Assembly: GCF_900996235.1 (NCBI RefSeq)
Contig: NZ_CAAJGM010000088.1
Span: 62,001-126,000 of the forward strand
DNA length: 64,000 nt
Source of the DNA: Paraburkholderia sp. BCC1885
GTDB taxonomy: Bacteria; Pseudomonadota; Gammaproteobacteria; Burkholderiales; Burkholderiaceae
Direction: 5' to 3'
The translations under genes were made by a program, and so were the position numbers. Below, piece by piece: positions 56,796 to 64,000 of this stretch. A model generated the notes under the pieces. It was given only the letters and a program-made list of their open reading frames with translations. It did no database searches and was not told where the DNA came from. Each line of letters opens with the position of its first letter. Positions within the stretch are counted from its first letter, which is position 1.

Positions 56796-57440
56796 ATGGG
56801 TTCCATCCGTCCCACCGCCACACCTGCCGTCGGGCGCGAGGCCGACCCGGCGCGGTCGCGCGCGTTCGAGCTGGTGGCGCTCGGCGCCTCGGCGGGCGGG
56901 ATCGATGTGCTGAACGAACTGCTGAGCGCGTTGCCCGGCGATTTCGCCGCGGCCGTCATGATCGTGGTGCATCTGCCGCCCGATCCGCCGAGTTATCTGG
57001 TGGAGAGTTTCAGTCATCGCTGCGCCTTGCCGGTGGTCGAACCGGATGCCGGCGAACGGATTGCCGGCGGCCATGTCTATGTGGCGCCGCCGGGCTATCA
57101 CATGCTGGTGGAGGATAACCGCACGGTGGCGCTTTCCACCGAGGCGGCCGTGCGCTACTCGCGGCCGTCGATCGACGTCATGTTCGAATCGGCCGCGTGG
57201 CTGTATCGTGAACGCATGCTGGCTGTTCTGCTCTCGGGCGCCAACGAAGACGGCGTGCGGGGTCTCGAAAGCGTGCGCGCCGCGGGCGGGACCGTCTGGG
57301 TGCAAACGCCCGAAACCGCCGCCTCGCCGGAAATGCCGCGTGCCGCCATCGAACGCGGCGCCGTCGACGAAATCCTGTCTCCCTCTATCATTGCCCGTCG
57401 TCTTGCCCGACTGCCGGCCTTTACCGAACATGATTCCTGA
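56796..57440 (+). CDS. CheB-type methylesterase, catalytic domain only
   Basis: A 214-residue protein corresponding to the CheB esterase domain. The catalytic triad fits ALGASAGGIDVL (Ser), MIVVHLPPDPPSYL (His) and LLSGANEDGVRGLES (Asp). The phospho-receiver domain that gates ordinary CheB is absent, so activity may be controlled by the neighbouring receivers in trans. ATG 56796 is chosen over an upstream TTG at 56775. It sits between cheR and the receiver-kinase gene, nine bases before the latter. Confidence 0.9.
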   Translation: MGSIRPTATPAVGREADPARSRAFELVALGASAGGIDVLNELLSALPGDFAAAVMIVVHLPPDPPSYLVESFSHRCALPVVEPDAGERIAGGHVYVAPPGYHMLVEDNRTVALSTEAAVRYSRPSIDVMFESAAWLYRERMLAVLLSGANEDGVRGLESVRAAGGTVWVQTPETAASPEMPRAAIERGAVDEILSPSIIARRLARLPAFTEHDS

Positions 57441-57449
57441 CCCGATGCC

Positions 57450-58577
57450 ATGACGAATTCCTCTGTCAACATTCTCATCGTCGACGACATCGCGCATAAC
57501 ATCACGGCGCTCGAGGCGTCGCTGAGCGGGCCGGACATCACGCTGCTGGTGGCCGACTCCGGGACGGCCGCGCTCGATCTGCTGCTCAAGCACGAGGTGG
57601 CGCTGGCCATCCTCGACGTCAACATGCCCGGCATGAACGGCTTCGAACTGGCCTCGCTGATGCGCGGCAGTCCGCGCACCTCGCACGTGCCGATCATCTT
57701 TCTGACGGCGACCGCGCAGGACGCTTCGCGCACCTTCCGGGGCTACGAAGCCGGCGCGGTGGATTTTCTCTACAAGCCTTACGACTCGCGCATCCTGCAA
57801 TCGAAGGTGGATGTGTTCGTGCAACTGGAGCAGCAAAAGCGTCAACTGGCCGCGCAACTGGTGACCACGCGCCAGATGCTGGAGGCCAACGAAATGCTGA
57901 TGGCCGTGCTCAGCCACGACCTGCGCACGCCGCTCGGCGCCGTGCTGTCGTCGGCGGAATATCTGATGCGCGTCGATGCCGGCGACCAGGTGACGACCAC
58001 CGCCGCGCGTATCAAGAGCAGTTCGCTGCGCATGGCGCGGATGGTCGATCAGTTGCTGAATCTCGCGCGTCTGCAAGGTGGCCGGCTGCATCTGCAACCG
58101 CGCTCCACGGAACTGGCGACGCTATGCAAATCCGTGATCGACGAATTCGCCACCCATCCGGGCGCGCAGCAAATCGTCTACGAGTGCGAGGGCGACACGG
58201 CGGGCCGCTGGGATACCGACCTGCTGTGGCAGGCCATTTCGAACCTGATCAACAACGCACTGCAGCACGGCGAGGCGGGCGGCAGCATCGTGGTGCGGGT
58301 CAAGGCGGAAGCGGGCGAGCGGATCCTGCTGAGCGTCACCAACCGTGGCGTGATTCCCGCCGAGGTCGTGCCGCATCTGTTCAAGGCGTTCGGGGCCAGC
58401 AGCGTCGGCGGGCGGCCGCGCGAAGGGCTCGGGCTGGGGCTGCATATCGTGCGTGAAATCGTCCATATGCACGGCGGCGAAGTGGGCGTGCGCTCGGATG
58501 AGAAGCAGGGCACGGTGTTCGCCATGGAACTGCCGCGCACGCCGGTGCGCGGACGCGGTTCGCTGAGCGGGCGTTAA
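57450..58577 (+). CDS. Response regulator-histidine kinase hybrid (REC-HisKA-HATPase)
   Basis: A 375-residue soluble protein. The N-terminal receiver is NILIVDDIAHNITALEASL with acceptor Asp in AILDVNMPGMNG (near 54) and the conserved Lys in FLYKPYD. A coiled linker leads to HisKA (MAVLSHDLRTPLGAVLSS, His near 155) and HATPase (NLINNALQHGEAGG, GLGLGLHIVREIVHMHGG). It therefore receives phosphate from one kinase and can act as another, i.e. a relay step after the hybrid kinase at 52236. Final gene of this four-gene operon. Confidence 0.93.
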   Translation: MTNSSVNILIVDDIAHNITALEASLSGPDITLLVADSGTAALDLLLKHEVALAILDVNMPGMNGFELASLMRGSPRTSHVPIIFLTATAQDASRTFRGYEAGAVDFLYKPYDSRILQSKVDVFVQLEQQKRQLAAQLVTTRQMLEANEMLMAVLSHDLRTPLGAVLSSAEYLMRVDAGDQVTTTAARIKSSSLRMARMVDQLLNLARLQGGRLHLQPRSTELATLCKSVIDEFATHPGAQQIVYECEGDTAGRWDTDLLWQAISNLINNALQHGEAGGSIVVRVKAEAGERILLSVTNRGVIPAEVVPHLFKAFGASSVGGRPREGLGLGLHIVREIVHMHGGEVGVRSDEKQGTVFAMELPRTPVRGRGSLSGR

Positions 58578-58762
58578 GCTCGACGGCCGGGCGGATTTTC
58601 CGGCCGTGGTTTGAAGATTGCCGTCTTTCCCACCCGCTGTGCTTTGCATATGCGCAATGATTGGTTCGCATCCTGCCGGTGCGTCCTTATTCTAGTCATC
58701 GCCCCGCGATGGTCCGTCCGCTTGCGGCGGTACAACCCATCACGAACATGCGAAGGACACAC

Positions 58763-59788
58763 ATGGCTTCATCAGAACATTCCACGCCCGGAGCGCAGGT
58801 CGATTCCGGCCGCCGCACGCTGCTGAAGGCCGCCGCGGCGGTGGCAGTGGGGACGGGGGCCGTCATGGCCGGTGGCGCAGGGGCGCTGCTGTCGAGTTCC
58901 GCCGCGCTGGCGCAGGGAAATGCCCGGACGCTGCGCGTCGGTTTTCAGAAATACGGTAACTTCGTTGTCCTGAAGGCGCGCGGCACGCTCGAAAAGCGGC
59001 TGGCCCAGCAGGGCGTCGGCGTGCAGTGGCTGGAGTTTCCGGCCGGCCCGCAATTGCTGGAAGGACTGAATGCGGGCGCCGTGGATGTCGGCACGGTCGG
59101 CGAGACGCCGCCTATCTTTGCTCAGGCGGGCGGGGTCGATTTCGTCTACATCGGCAACGAACCGCCCGCGCCCAAGGGCGAGGCGCTCGTCGTGCAGCAG
59201 GATTCGCCGATCCGCACGGTGGCCGATCTGCGCGGCAAGAAGGTCGCGCTCAATCGCGGTTCGAATGTGCACTATCTGCTGGTGAAGGCGCTGCAGCGCG
59301 CCGGTCTGACCTACACGGATATCCAGCCGATCTATCTCACGCCCGCCGACGCCCGCGCCGCCTTCGTCCAGCGCAGCGTCGACGCGTGGGTGATCTGGGA
59401 TCCGTATCTGGCGGCGATTCAGCGTCAGGCGAATGCGCGCATCTTGACCGACGGCGAAAACCTCGTGCGCAACACCCAGTATTACGTTTCGGCCCGCAAG
59501 TTTGCCGACGCCCAGCCGCAAGTGCTGCATACCTTGCTCGACGAGTTGAACCAGGTCGACCAGCGGGGGCGTAACAATGTTTCCGCCGTGGCGGCCCAGT
59601 TGTCGCCGCTCGTCGGACTCGATGCGGCCACGCTCGAACTCGCGCTGGGGCGCACCGGTTACGGCGTGCAGTCGATCACGGACGCCACGCTCGCCTACCA
59701 GCAGCAGATCGCCGACACCTTCACCGACCTCAAGCTGATTCCGAAGAAGCTGACTGTCGCGGACGCGCGCTGGAATAACGTCGGCTAA
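58763..59788 (+). CDS. Aliphatic sulfonate ABC transporter binding protein (SsuA-like), Tat-exported
   Basis: A 341-residue periplasmic protein. The N-terminus bears a twin-arginine signal (SGRRTLLKAAAAVAVG) and ends SAALAQG. The body matches SsuA/TauA: LRVGFQKYGNFVVLKARGTLEKRLAQQGVGVQWLEFPAGPQLLEGLNAGAVDVGTVGETPPIFAQ, then ALNRGSNVHYLLVKALQRAGL and VDAWVIWDPYLAAIQ. It would capture alkanesulfonates as a sulfur source. AAGGA seven bases before ATG 58763 sets the start. No ssuB, ssuC or ssuD is adjacent, so it is an orphan component or serves a distant transporter. Confidence 0.9.
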   Translation: MASSEHSTPGAQVDSGRRTLLKAAAAVAVGTGAVMAGGAGALLSSSAALAQGNARTLRVGFQKYGNFVVLKARGTLEKRLAQQGVGVQWLEFPAGPQLLEGLNAGAVDVGTVGETPPIFAQAGGVDFVYIGNEPPAPKGEALVVQQDSPIRTVADLRGKKVALNRGSNVHYLLVKALQRAGLTYTDIQPIYLTPADARAAFVQRSVDAWVIWDPYLAAIQRQANARILTDGENLVRNTQYYVSARKFADAQPQVLHTLLDELNQVDQRGRNNVSAVAAQLSPLVGLDAATLELALGRTGYGVQSITDATLAYQQQIADTFTDLKLIPKKLTVADARWNNVG

Positions 59789-59819
59789 ACGGTGCAAGTG
59801 GAGCGGGCGGCATCCCGGC

Positions 59820-60683
59820 TCACATCCCCTTGAACTGATCCGCATACAGCCGGCTCACGGCGAGCCTCGCGGGATGGCCGCGCAAGCTGAGCGTGAGCTT
59901 GCCGGCCTCGTCGCGCGACGCGCTTGCAACCGCTTCCGCGCGTACCACCGTGCCGCGATGGATCTGCCAGAACTGCTGCGCATCGAGTTGCTGCAGCAGT
60001 TCTCGCAATGACGTGCGGATCAGATGCTCCTGTTCGGCCGTGATCACGCGGACGTACTTGTCCGCCGCCTCGAAATACAACACCTCGCCGACCGGCACCA
60101 TCGTGATGGTGTTGCCGGCGCTCGCCTGGATCATGCGCAACGGCGCGGCCTGCACGGCGCCGCCCTGGCCCTGCGCGCCATAGGCGCCCGCCGCGCCAGC
60201 CTGGCCGACGCCGAATAACGTGCGCAACTGATCGATCATCGGCGCGAGGCCCGCATCCGCGCCGGGCGATTGCGCCCGCGCCCGTAGGCTGGCTTGCAGG
60301 CGCTCGCAGGTTTTGGCCAGCCGTTCCGGCTGCACCGGCTTGAGGACATAGTCGAGTGCGGCGCGCTCGAATGCATGCAGCGCGTATTCGTCATACGCGG
60401 TGACGAATACCAGCAGCGGCAGCGGACGGCCCATGCCGGGCCAGTCCTCGCTCAGCGCCTGGGCGGCTTCCAGACCGCTCATGCCGGGCATGCGGATATC
60501 GAGGAACAGCACGTCGGGTTGCAGGTCGAGCCCCTGCCGGAGCGCGGACGCGCCATCGCCGACGCTGGCGACAATGCGCAGCTCGGGCCACAGGCGCAGC
60601 AGTTCGGCTTGCAGATTGGCGGCCAGCAAGGGTTCGTCTTCGGCGATCAGGGCGGTGGCGTGCATGGGGGAGGTATTCGTCAT
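59820..60683 (-). CDS. LytTR-family response regulator (LytR/AlgR-like)
   Basis: A 287-residue regulator. The receiver starts ATALIAEDEPLLAANLQAEL, with acceptor Asp in LFLDIRMPGMSGLEAAQ (near 61) and the conserved Lys in ALDYVLKPVQPERL. A Gly/Ala-rich linker leads to the LytTR DNA-binding domain (GEVLYFEAADKYVRVITAEQEHLIRTSLRELLQQL, then FWQIHRGTVV). It follows its kinase gene by 13 bases and is the output of that pair. Target genes cannot be read from the window. Confidence 0.93.
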   Translation of the reverse strand: MTNTSPMHATALIAEDEPLLAANLQAELLRLWPELRIVASVGDGASALRQGLDLQPDVLFLDIRMPGMSGLEAAQALSEDWPGMGRPLPLLVFVTAYDEYALHAFERAALDYVLKPVQPERLAKTCERLQASLRARAQSPGADAGLAPMIDQLRTLFGVGQAGAAGAYGAQGQGGAVQAAPLRMIQASAGNTITMVPVGEVLYFEAADKYVRVITAEQEHLIRTSLRELLQQLDAQQFWQIHRGTVVRAEAVASASRDEAGKLTLSLRGHPARLAVSRLYADQFKGM

Positions 60684-60696
60684 GGATAGGGTGGGC

Positions 60697-61821
60697 TCAG
60701 GTAACGGGCAGGCGGACCACGGCGAGCGCGCCGCCGCGGCCGTCGCCTGGTGAGTTCAGTTCAAGGGAGGCGGCGTCGCCGTAGAGCGCGGCGAGCCGGT
60801 CGCGCACCTGCTGCATGCCGAAGCGGCTGCCGTGCGTGGGCGTCGCGCCGAGGCCGACGCCGGTGTCGCGGACACTCAGCACGAGCGCGTCGCCGTCGCG
60901 CCGTGCGGCAATCTCGATCTGGCCGCCGGCGACACTCGGCTCCAACCCATGCTTGATCGAATTCTCGACCAGCGGTTGCAGCAGCAGCGGCGGCACCGGC
61001 AAGCCGCCCAACTCGGCGGGCAGATCGAGCGTGCCGCGCAGACGCGGGCCCATGCGCACCTGCATCAGTTCGAGGTAATCGTCGATACGGGCAAACTCCG
61101 CCGCCAACGCATGCGAATTGGATCGCGAGGCATCCAGCGTGGCGCGCAAAAAGCCGTTCAGGTGATCGAGCATGGCCTGCGCCCGCGGCGGGTCCTGGCC
61201 GATCAGCACGCGCAGATTCGCCAGCGTGTTGAACAGCATGTGCGGTTCCAGTTGCGACACCAGCAGCTTCAACTGATTTTCCGCCGAGGTGCGCAACGCG
61301 GCCTGCTCGCGCGCCTCGGTCGCGGCAAGCTGTCCGCGTGCATAGAAAAAATAGGTGCAGCCGATTGCCAGTGCGAAGGCCGGCGCCAGGGTGGGCAGCA
61401 GGGTCTGTGCGTCGCGCATGAAACCGAGCGGCGGCTGATGCGTGCCGGTCAGTAAATCGCCGAGTGCATGGCCCGCCAGATAGCCCACCACGGCGGACAT
61501 CGCCACCCACGGCGCCATCAGGGCCCAGCCGGGCCATGCCCGCTGTGGCACGAGACTTGCGGAGGAGTGACCGGAAGCGTGGCCGCCTGAACCGTCGTGC
61601 GTGACGGCGGCGCGGCGCCGCGCCGCGCGGGACGGCAGACCGTAGCGGCCCGCTTCGATCAGGGCCTGAATGCAGATGGTGACCGTGGTCGAATAAATCA
61701 GATTGGAGAGGAACGCCCCGTCCGATAACGGCCCGAACATGAAGGTGCTCGCCAGCGAGACGAGGATCGTGATTCTCAGCTCACGCCAAAGCCACTTGAA
61801 AGCGACGCGGTGCGGGGGCAT
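60697..61821 (-). CDS. LytS/AlgZ-type sensor histidine kinase
   Basis: A 374-residue membrane kinase. Two pairs of helices (about 15-55 and 100-185) precede the His_kinase domain with phospho-acceptor in LLVSQLEPHMLFNTLANLRVLI (near 217); the ATPase part shows LLLQPLVENSIKHGLEP (N box) and DTGVGLGATPTHGSRFGMQQVRDRL (G boxes). The ATG at 61821 gives a natural N-terminus; the longer frame to 62004 is rejected as unsupported. It is co-transcribed with the LytTR regulator at 59820-60683, and perhaps with the small membrane protein at 62136-62621. The stimulus is unknown. Confidence 0.92.
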   Translation of the reverse strand: MPPHRVAFKWLWRELRITILVSLASTFMFGPLSDGAFLSNLIYSTTVTICIQALIEAGRYGLPSRAARRRAAVTHDGSGGHASGHSSASLVPQRAWPGWALMAPWVAMSAVVGYLAGHALGDLLTGTHQPPLGFMRDAQTLLPTLAPAFALAIGCTYFFYARGQLAATEAREQAALRTSAENQLKLLVSQLEPHMLFNTLANLRVLIGQDPPRAQAMLDHLNGFLRATLDASRSNSHALAAEFARIDDYLELMQVRMGPRLRGTLDLPAELGGLPVPPLLLQPLVENSIKHGLEPSVAGGQIEIAARRDGDALVLSVRDTGVGLGATPTHGSRFGMQQVRDRLAALYGDAASLELNSPGDGRGGALAVVRLPVT

Positions 61822-62135
61822 AGGGCGGTCCGGGTCAGGCGCTCGTCGAGCGGGTGGGCAAAACGGATAAGCGGGCCATGCATCTGCCCGGTTCGGAAGT
61901 TGCGCTGCTTTCGCCGTGACGTACCTGGTCTCGCGGCGGCGGCACGAGCGAGTCGAAGGCGGTCCGCGGGCGATGGACGCGCCACAGGTCGCGCGCGAGG
62001 CCAAGCCTGCTGGACAGATCCACCTTCAGCGGATTGTAGCCGGTCAATAGATGCACCAGACCGGAATGGCAGAACATGGCGAATGGGCTCATGGGGGCGC
62101 ATCTCGCAGAAGGGTTCGGGTCGACGCCGCGCCGA
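61822..62135. other. Spacer between the small membrane protein and the kinase gene
   Basis: Minus-strand frames here overlap the kinase N-terminus but lack ribosome sites and protein-like content. No terminator seen, so read-through from the gene at 62136 is possible. Confidence 0.4.
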
Positions 62136-62621
62136 TCAGCGCGCCACACGCCAGACGGCGAGCGCGCGGGCGAGGAACAGGCCGCTGAAGCCGCCATAGA
62201 CGAGCCCGGCGAAGCCGCCGAAGCCGGCGTCGATGGCGAGGCTCGGCGTGATCGATAGCGCTATCGCCACGCCGAACTTGACGGAGAACAGCCCGAGCAG
62301 CAGGACGAGCGGCAGCCAGCTGCCCGGCATCAGCACGCTGCGCTCCTGCGGCAGCCAGCGAATGCCGCTCCATACGCGCAGGGCCTGCGCCAGCCACAGC
62401 GTGAGCACCCCGCCGCCCACCCAGGCGAGCATCGCCAGCGGCTGGCGGGAGAAAGCGGACGCGATGCCGTACAGCGACAGCAGCACCATCACGAGCGGCA
62501 ACGCCGTGCCGCTGCGCAGCGAGCGGCGGCGCGGCAGGGTTTGCCTGAAACCCATGACAGTCAGGGCGGCGAGGATGCCCCAGACCCAATGAGGCGTTTG
62601 CTGGAGAATGGCAGTGAACAT
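62136..62621 (-). CDS. DUF6622-like integral membrane protein
   Basis: A 161-residue protein with about five membrane helices: TPHWVWGILAALTVMGFRQT, LPLVMVLLSLYGIASAF, MLAWVGGGVLTLWLAQAL, WLPLVLLLGLFSVKFGVAIALS and GFAGLVYGGFSGLFLARALA. The TPHWVW start and short RQT/ PRR motif recall a family of uncharacterised proteobacterial membrane proteins; the name is from memory. ATG 62621 is preferred over an upstream start at 62648. It is in the same direction as the LytS/LytR-type genes. Confidence 0.72.
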   Translation of the reverse strand: MFTAILQQTPHWVWGILAALTVMGFRQTLPRRRSLRSGTALPLVMVLLSLYGIASAFSRQPLAMLAWVGGGVLTLWLAQALRVWSGIRWLPQERSVLMPGSWLPLVLLLGLFSVKFGVAIALSITPSLAIDAGFGGFAGLVYGGFSGLFLARALAVWRVAR

Positions 62622-62941
62622 GGCGGCGGGCTCCGTGTCTATTAACAAGGGATTCGATGACGCATCTTCGGCCCGGCTTGCGCCACCTTCGAGCGGTTTG
62701 CGACAAAATGCCGGGATGCGGCGCGAAACGGCCCGGAATCGGCGCGAAATGTTTTTGTCGGTCTAAGGTTCTGAGGTTATGAAGCGCTGACTATGCAGCC
62801 AGCGCGCAGTGCCAGCGCGGCGCCACCCGAACACCATGTCATGTGGATGGATGGCTGCCGTACAGTGGGAGTGAAGCAAAGGTCTTACGTTTGGTACGCG
62901 CTTCGCGTGCCGGACATTGCCAGGATAAGGGTTGCATCACT
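62622..62941. other. Divergent intergenic region, no gene seen
   Basis: Contains the promoters for the minus-strand membrane protein and the plus-strand exported protein. No specific motif recognised. Confidence 0.45.
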
Positions 62942-63391
62942 ATGAGAAAGTGCTTTCCCATCGCGTTTGGTGCGCTGACCATGATCGGCGCATTGCTCCA
63001 CTCGCTCCCGGCGGTTTCACACGAACTCGACGCGCAGCTCGACTGCACGTCCGACGCCCATACCTTCATCGCCTCGCTGCAAGGCGACCAGTACATCGAA
63101 ACCAAGCCCATGCACGTGGAAGCGAACTCGGTGAACGCGTTTCGCCCCACTCACGGCAGCCAGTTGACGGCCTTCGGTTTCCGGGTCTACGCCGTGCTCG
63201 GCTACGCGCACGACGACGACCTGTTTCACAAGGGCAGCGGCGAGGCGTTGCCGGGTTCGATCTACGGCGTGGTGGTGTTCGGCACGAGCGAAGCCGTGAA
63301 GGTGCATCTACACGATGCGGGCAGCGAAGCGGTGGTGCACGAGGTCTTGCCGCTGGTGATGACGGCGGTGTTGTGCAAGGCGACGAAGTGA
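62942..63391 (+). CDS. Hypothetical exported protein (149 residues)
   Basis: A signal peptide (MRKCFPIAFGALTMIGALLHSLPAVSHE) precedes a small soluble domain: QLDCTSDAHTFIASLQGDQYIETKPMHVEANSVNAFRPTHG, then FGFRVYAVLGYAHDDDLF and GVVVFGTSEAVKVHLHDAGSEAVVHEVLPLVMTAVLC. The two cysteines (in LDCTSD and AVLCKA) could form a disulfide across the domain. The fold looks alternately beta and alpha. No family recognised. ATG 62942 gives a natural signal peptide; the earlier in-frame start at 62843 does not. Confidence 0.65.
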   Translation: MRKCFPIAFGALTMIGALLHSLPAVSHELDAQLDCTSDAHTFIASLQGDQYIETKPMHVEANSVNAFRPTHGSQLTAFGFRVYAVLGYAHDDDLFHKGSGEALPGSIYGVVVFGTSEAVKVHLHDAGSEAVVHEVLPLVMTAVLCKATK

Positions 63392-63433
63392 GGCCTGGGG
63401 CTTCGCGCTTTTGACGAGGCGTGACGGGACGGG

Positions 63434-64000
63434 TTAGCCCCGCTTCCGCAGAATTTCCGCCAGCGCATCTCTGACTTCATCGATCACGCCCGGCCAGCCG
63501 GATTCGCCCTGACGGAACAGATACAGGTCCTTGGGATACCACGGCGACCGCATGCCGGCGCGCAGCCAGCGCCAGTCGGTACGCCGGCGCGGCAGCATCA
63601 GCCAGCAGGCCACGCCCAGCGCGCCGGCCAGATGGGCGACGGCGGTATCCACGCAGATCACGAGGTTCAGTTGCGCGACGATCGCGGCGGTATCGCCGAA
63701 GTCGCGGATCGCGTCGCCGAGGCACAGCGCCGGTTGCTGGTCCGCGCATTCACGCGCTTGCGCTTCGGCGCCGCCCACCTGCAAGCTGATGAAATGCACC
63801 CCCTGCACCGACCACAGCGGCCGCAGCGCGGAGAAATGCGGCAGCGAGCGAGCCGTGTCGTTGTCGTGCTCGGGGTTGCCTTGCCAGACGAGCCCTACCT
63901 TGATGCCATCGGCGGGAAGTCGCGCCTGCCATGCATCGAGACGATTGCCGAACACGCCGAGATAAGGAATGGGCGCGGGAACCGAGTCGAGCGTCGTGTT
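63434..64000 (-). CDS. Glycosyltransferase-like protein, C-terminal part (TPR/heptosyltransferase-type), partial
   Basis: Open through the right edge of the window; 188 residues are visible. The sequence PYLGVFGNRLDAWQARLPADGIKVGLVWQGNPEHDNDTARSLPHFSALRPL, then FISLQVGGAEAQ and LGDAIRDFGDTAAIVAQLNLVICVDTAVAHLAGALGVACWLMLP, then DWRWLRAGMRSPWYP is the C-terminal catalytic half of GT9/GT41-like proteins often fused to tetratricopeptide repeats. The DTAVAHLAGALG motif binds nucleotide-sugar. The N-terminal part, where TPR repeats would be, lies outside. Acceptor unknown. Confidence 0.78.
   Translation of the reverse strand, partial: NTTLDSVPAPIPYLGVFGNRLDAWQARLPADGIKVGLVWQGNPEHDNDTARSLPHFSALRPLWSVQGVHFISLQVGGAEAQARECADQQPALCLGDAIRDFGDTAAIVAQLNLVICVDTAVAHLAGALGVACWLMLPRRRTDWRWLRAGMRSPWYPKDLYLFRQGESGWPGVIDEVRDALAEILRKRG

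Overview
This window is a high-GC, gene-dense, ordinary-looking chromosomal stretch from a Gram-negative beta-proteobacterium, most likely Paraburkholderia/Burkholderia. Reasons: a Burkholderia-type porin whose mature start is QSSVTLFGLIDTG, CTGT-N8-ACAG SOS boxes, many LysR/MFS pairs, a clade-2 catalase, and a mix of sugar-acid catabolism with several two-component systems. The genus is inferred from protein character; there is no rRNA to test it. I saw no tRNA, rRNA, insertion sequence, prophage or CRISPR array.

Layout. 1-3761: end of a sugar ABC importer operon (ATPase, permease, binding protein) with an L-fuconate dehydratase, probably L-fucose or a related sugar. 4244-5434: porin. 5555-9732: an SOS-box-led two-gene operon, a FAN1-like VRR-NUC nuclease and an Fe-S helicase of the DinG/XPD type with its own N-terminal nuclease domain. 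9703-15723: MscS channel, MFS exporter, patatin phospholipase. 15754-19241: sigma-54 activator, then 1.6 kb without a convincing gene that holds two sigma-54 promoter candidates and a palindrome, then an orphan SAF/CpaB-like protein. 19835-21082: beta-propeller lipoprotein.

21199-28466 is the most interesting part: a molybdate/tungstate cluster. It has a periplasmic binding protein, a fused permease-ATPase, a sulfite-oxidase-fold protein with a His-Glu-Ala repeat, a NifQ-like protein, a short ModE-type regulator, a DUF2325 coiled-coil protein and an unrecognised 175-residue protein. Four sites with the ModE 9-6-9 architecture sit in the upstream regions of these genes. No nitrogenase or molybdopterin biosynthesis gene is present. 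I infer a molybdenum/tungsten-responsive regulon, including two genes with no assigned function.

28513-37610: LysR/MFS pair, SnoaL-like protein, prolyl 4-hydroxylase-like oxygenase, leuA, short cation-efflux protein, second MFS exporter. 38033-42770: ahpC-ahpF and motA-motB (with a candidate sigma-28 promoter). 42857-49669: pirin/LysR pair, MipA-family outer-membrane protein and several small hypotheticals; one of these, a small secreted protein, lies behind a second SOS box. 49917-58577: large catalase katE, then an operon of hybrid kinase, CheR, CheB and response-regulator kinase without a chemoreceptor. 58763-64000: orphan Tat-exported SsuA-like binding protein, LytS/LytR-type pair, small membrane and secreted proteins, and the 3' part of a glycosyltransferase-like gene running off the window.
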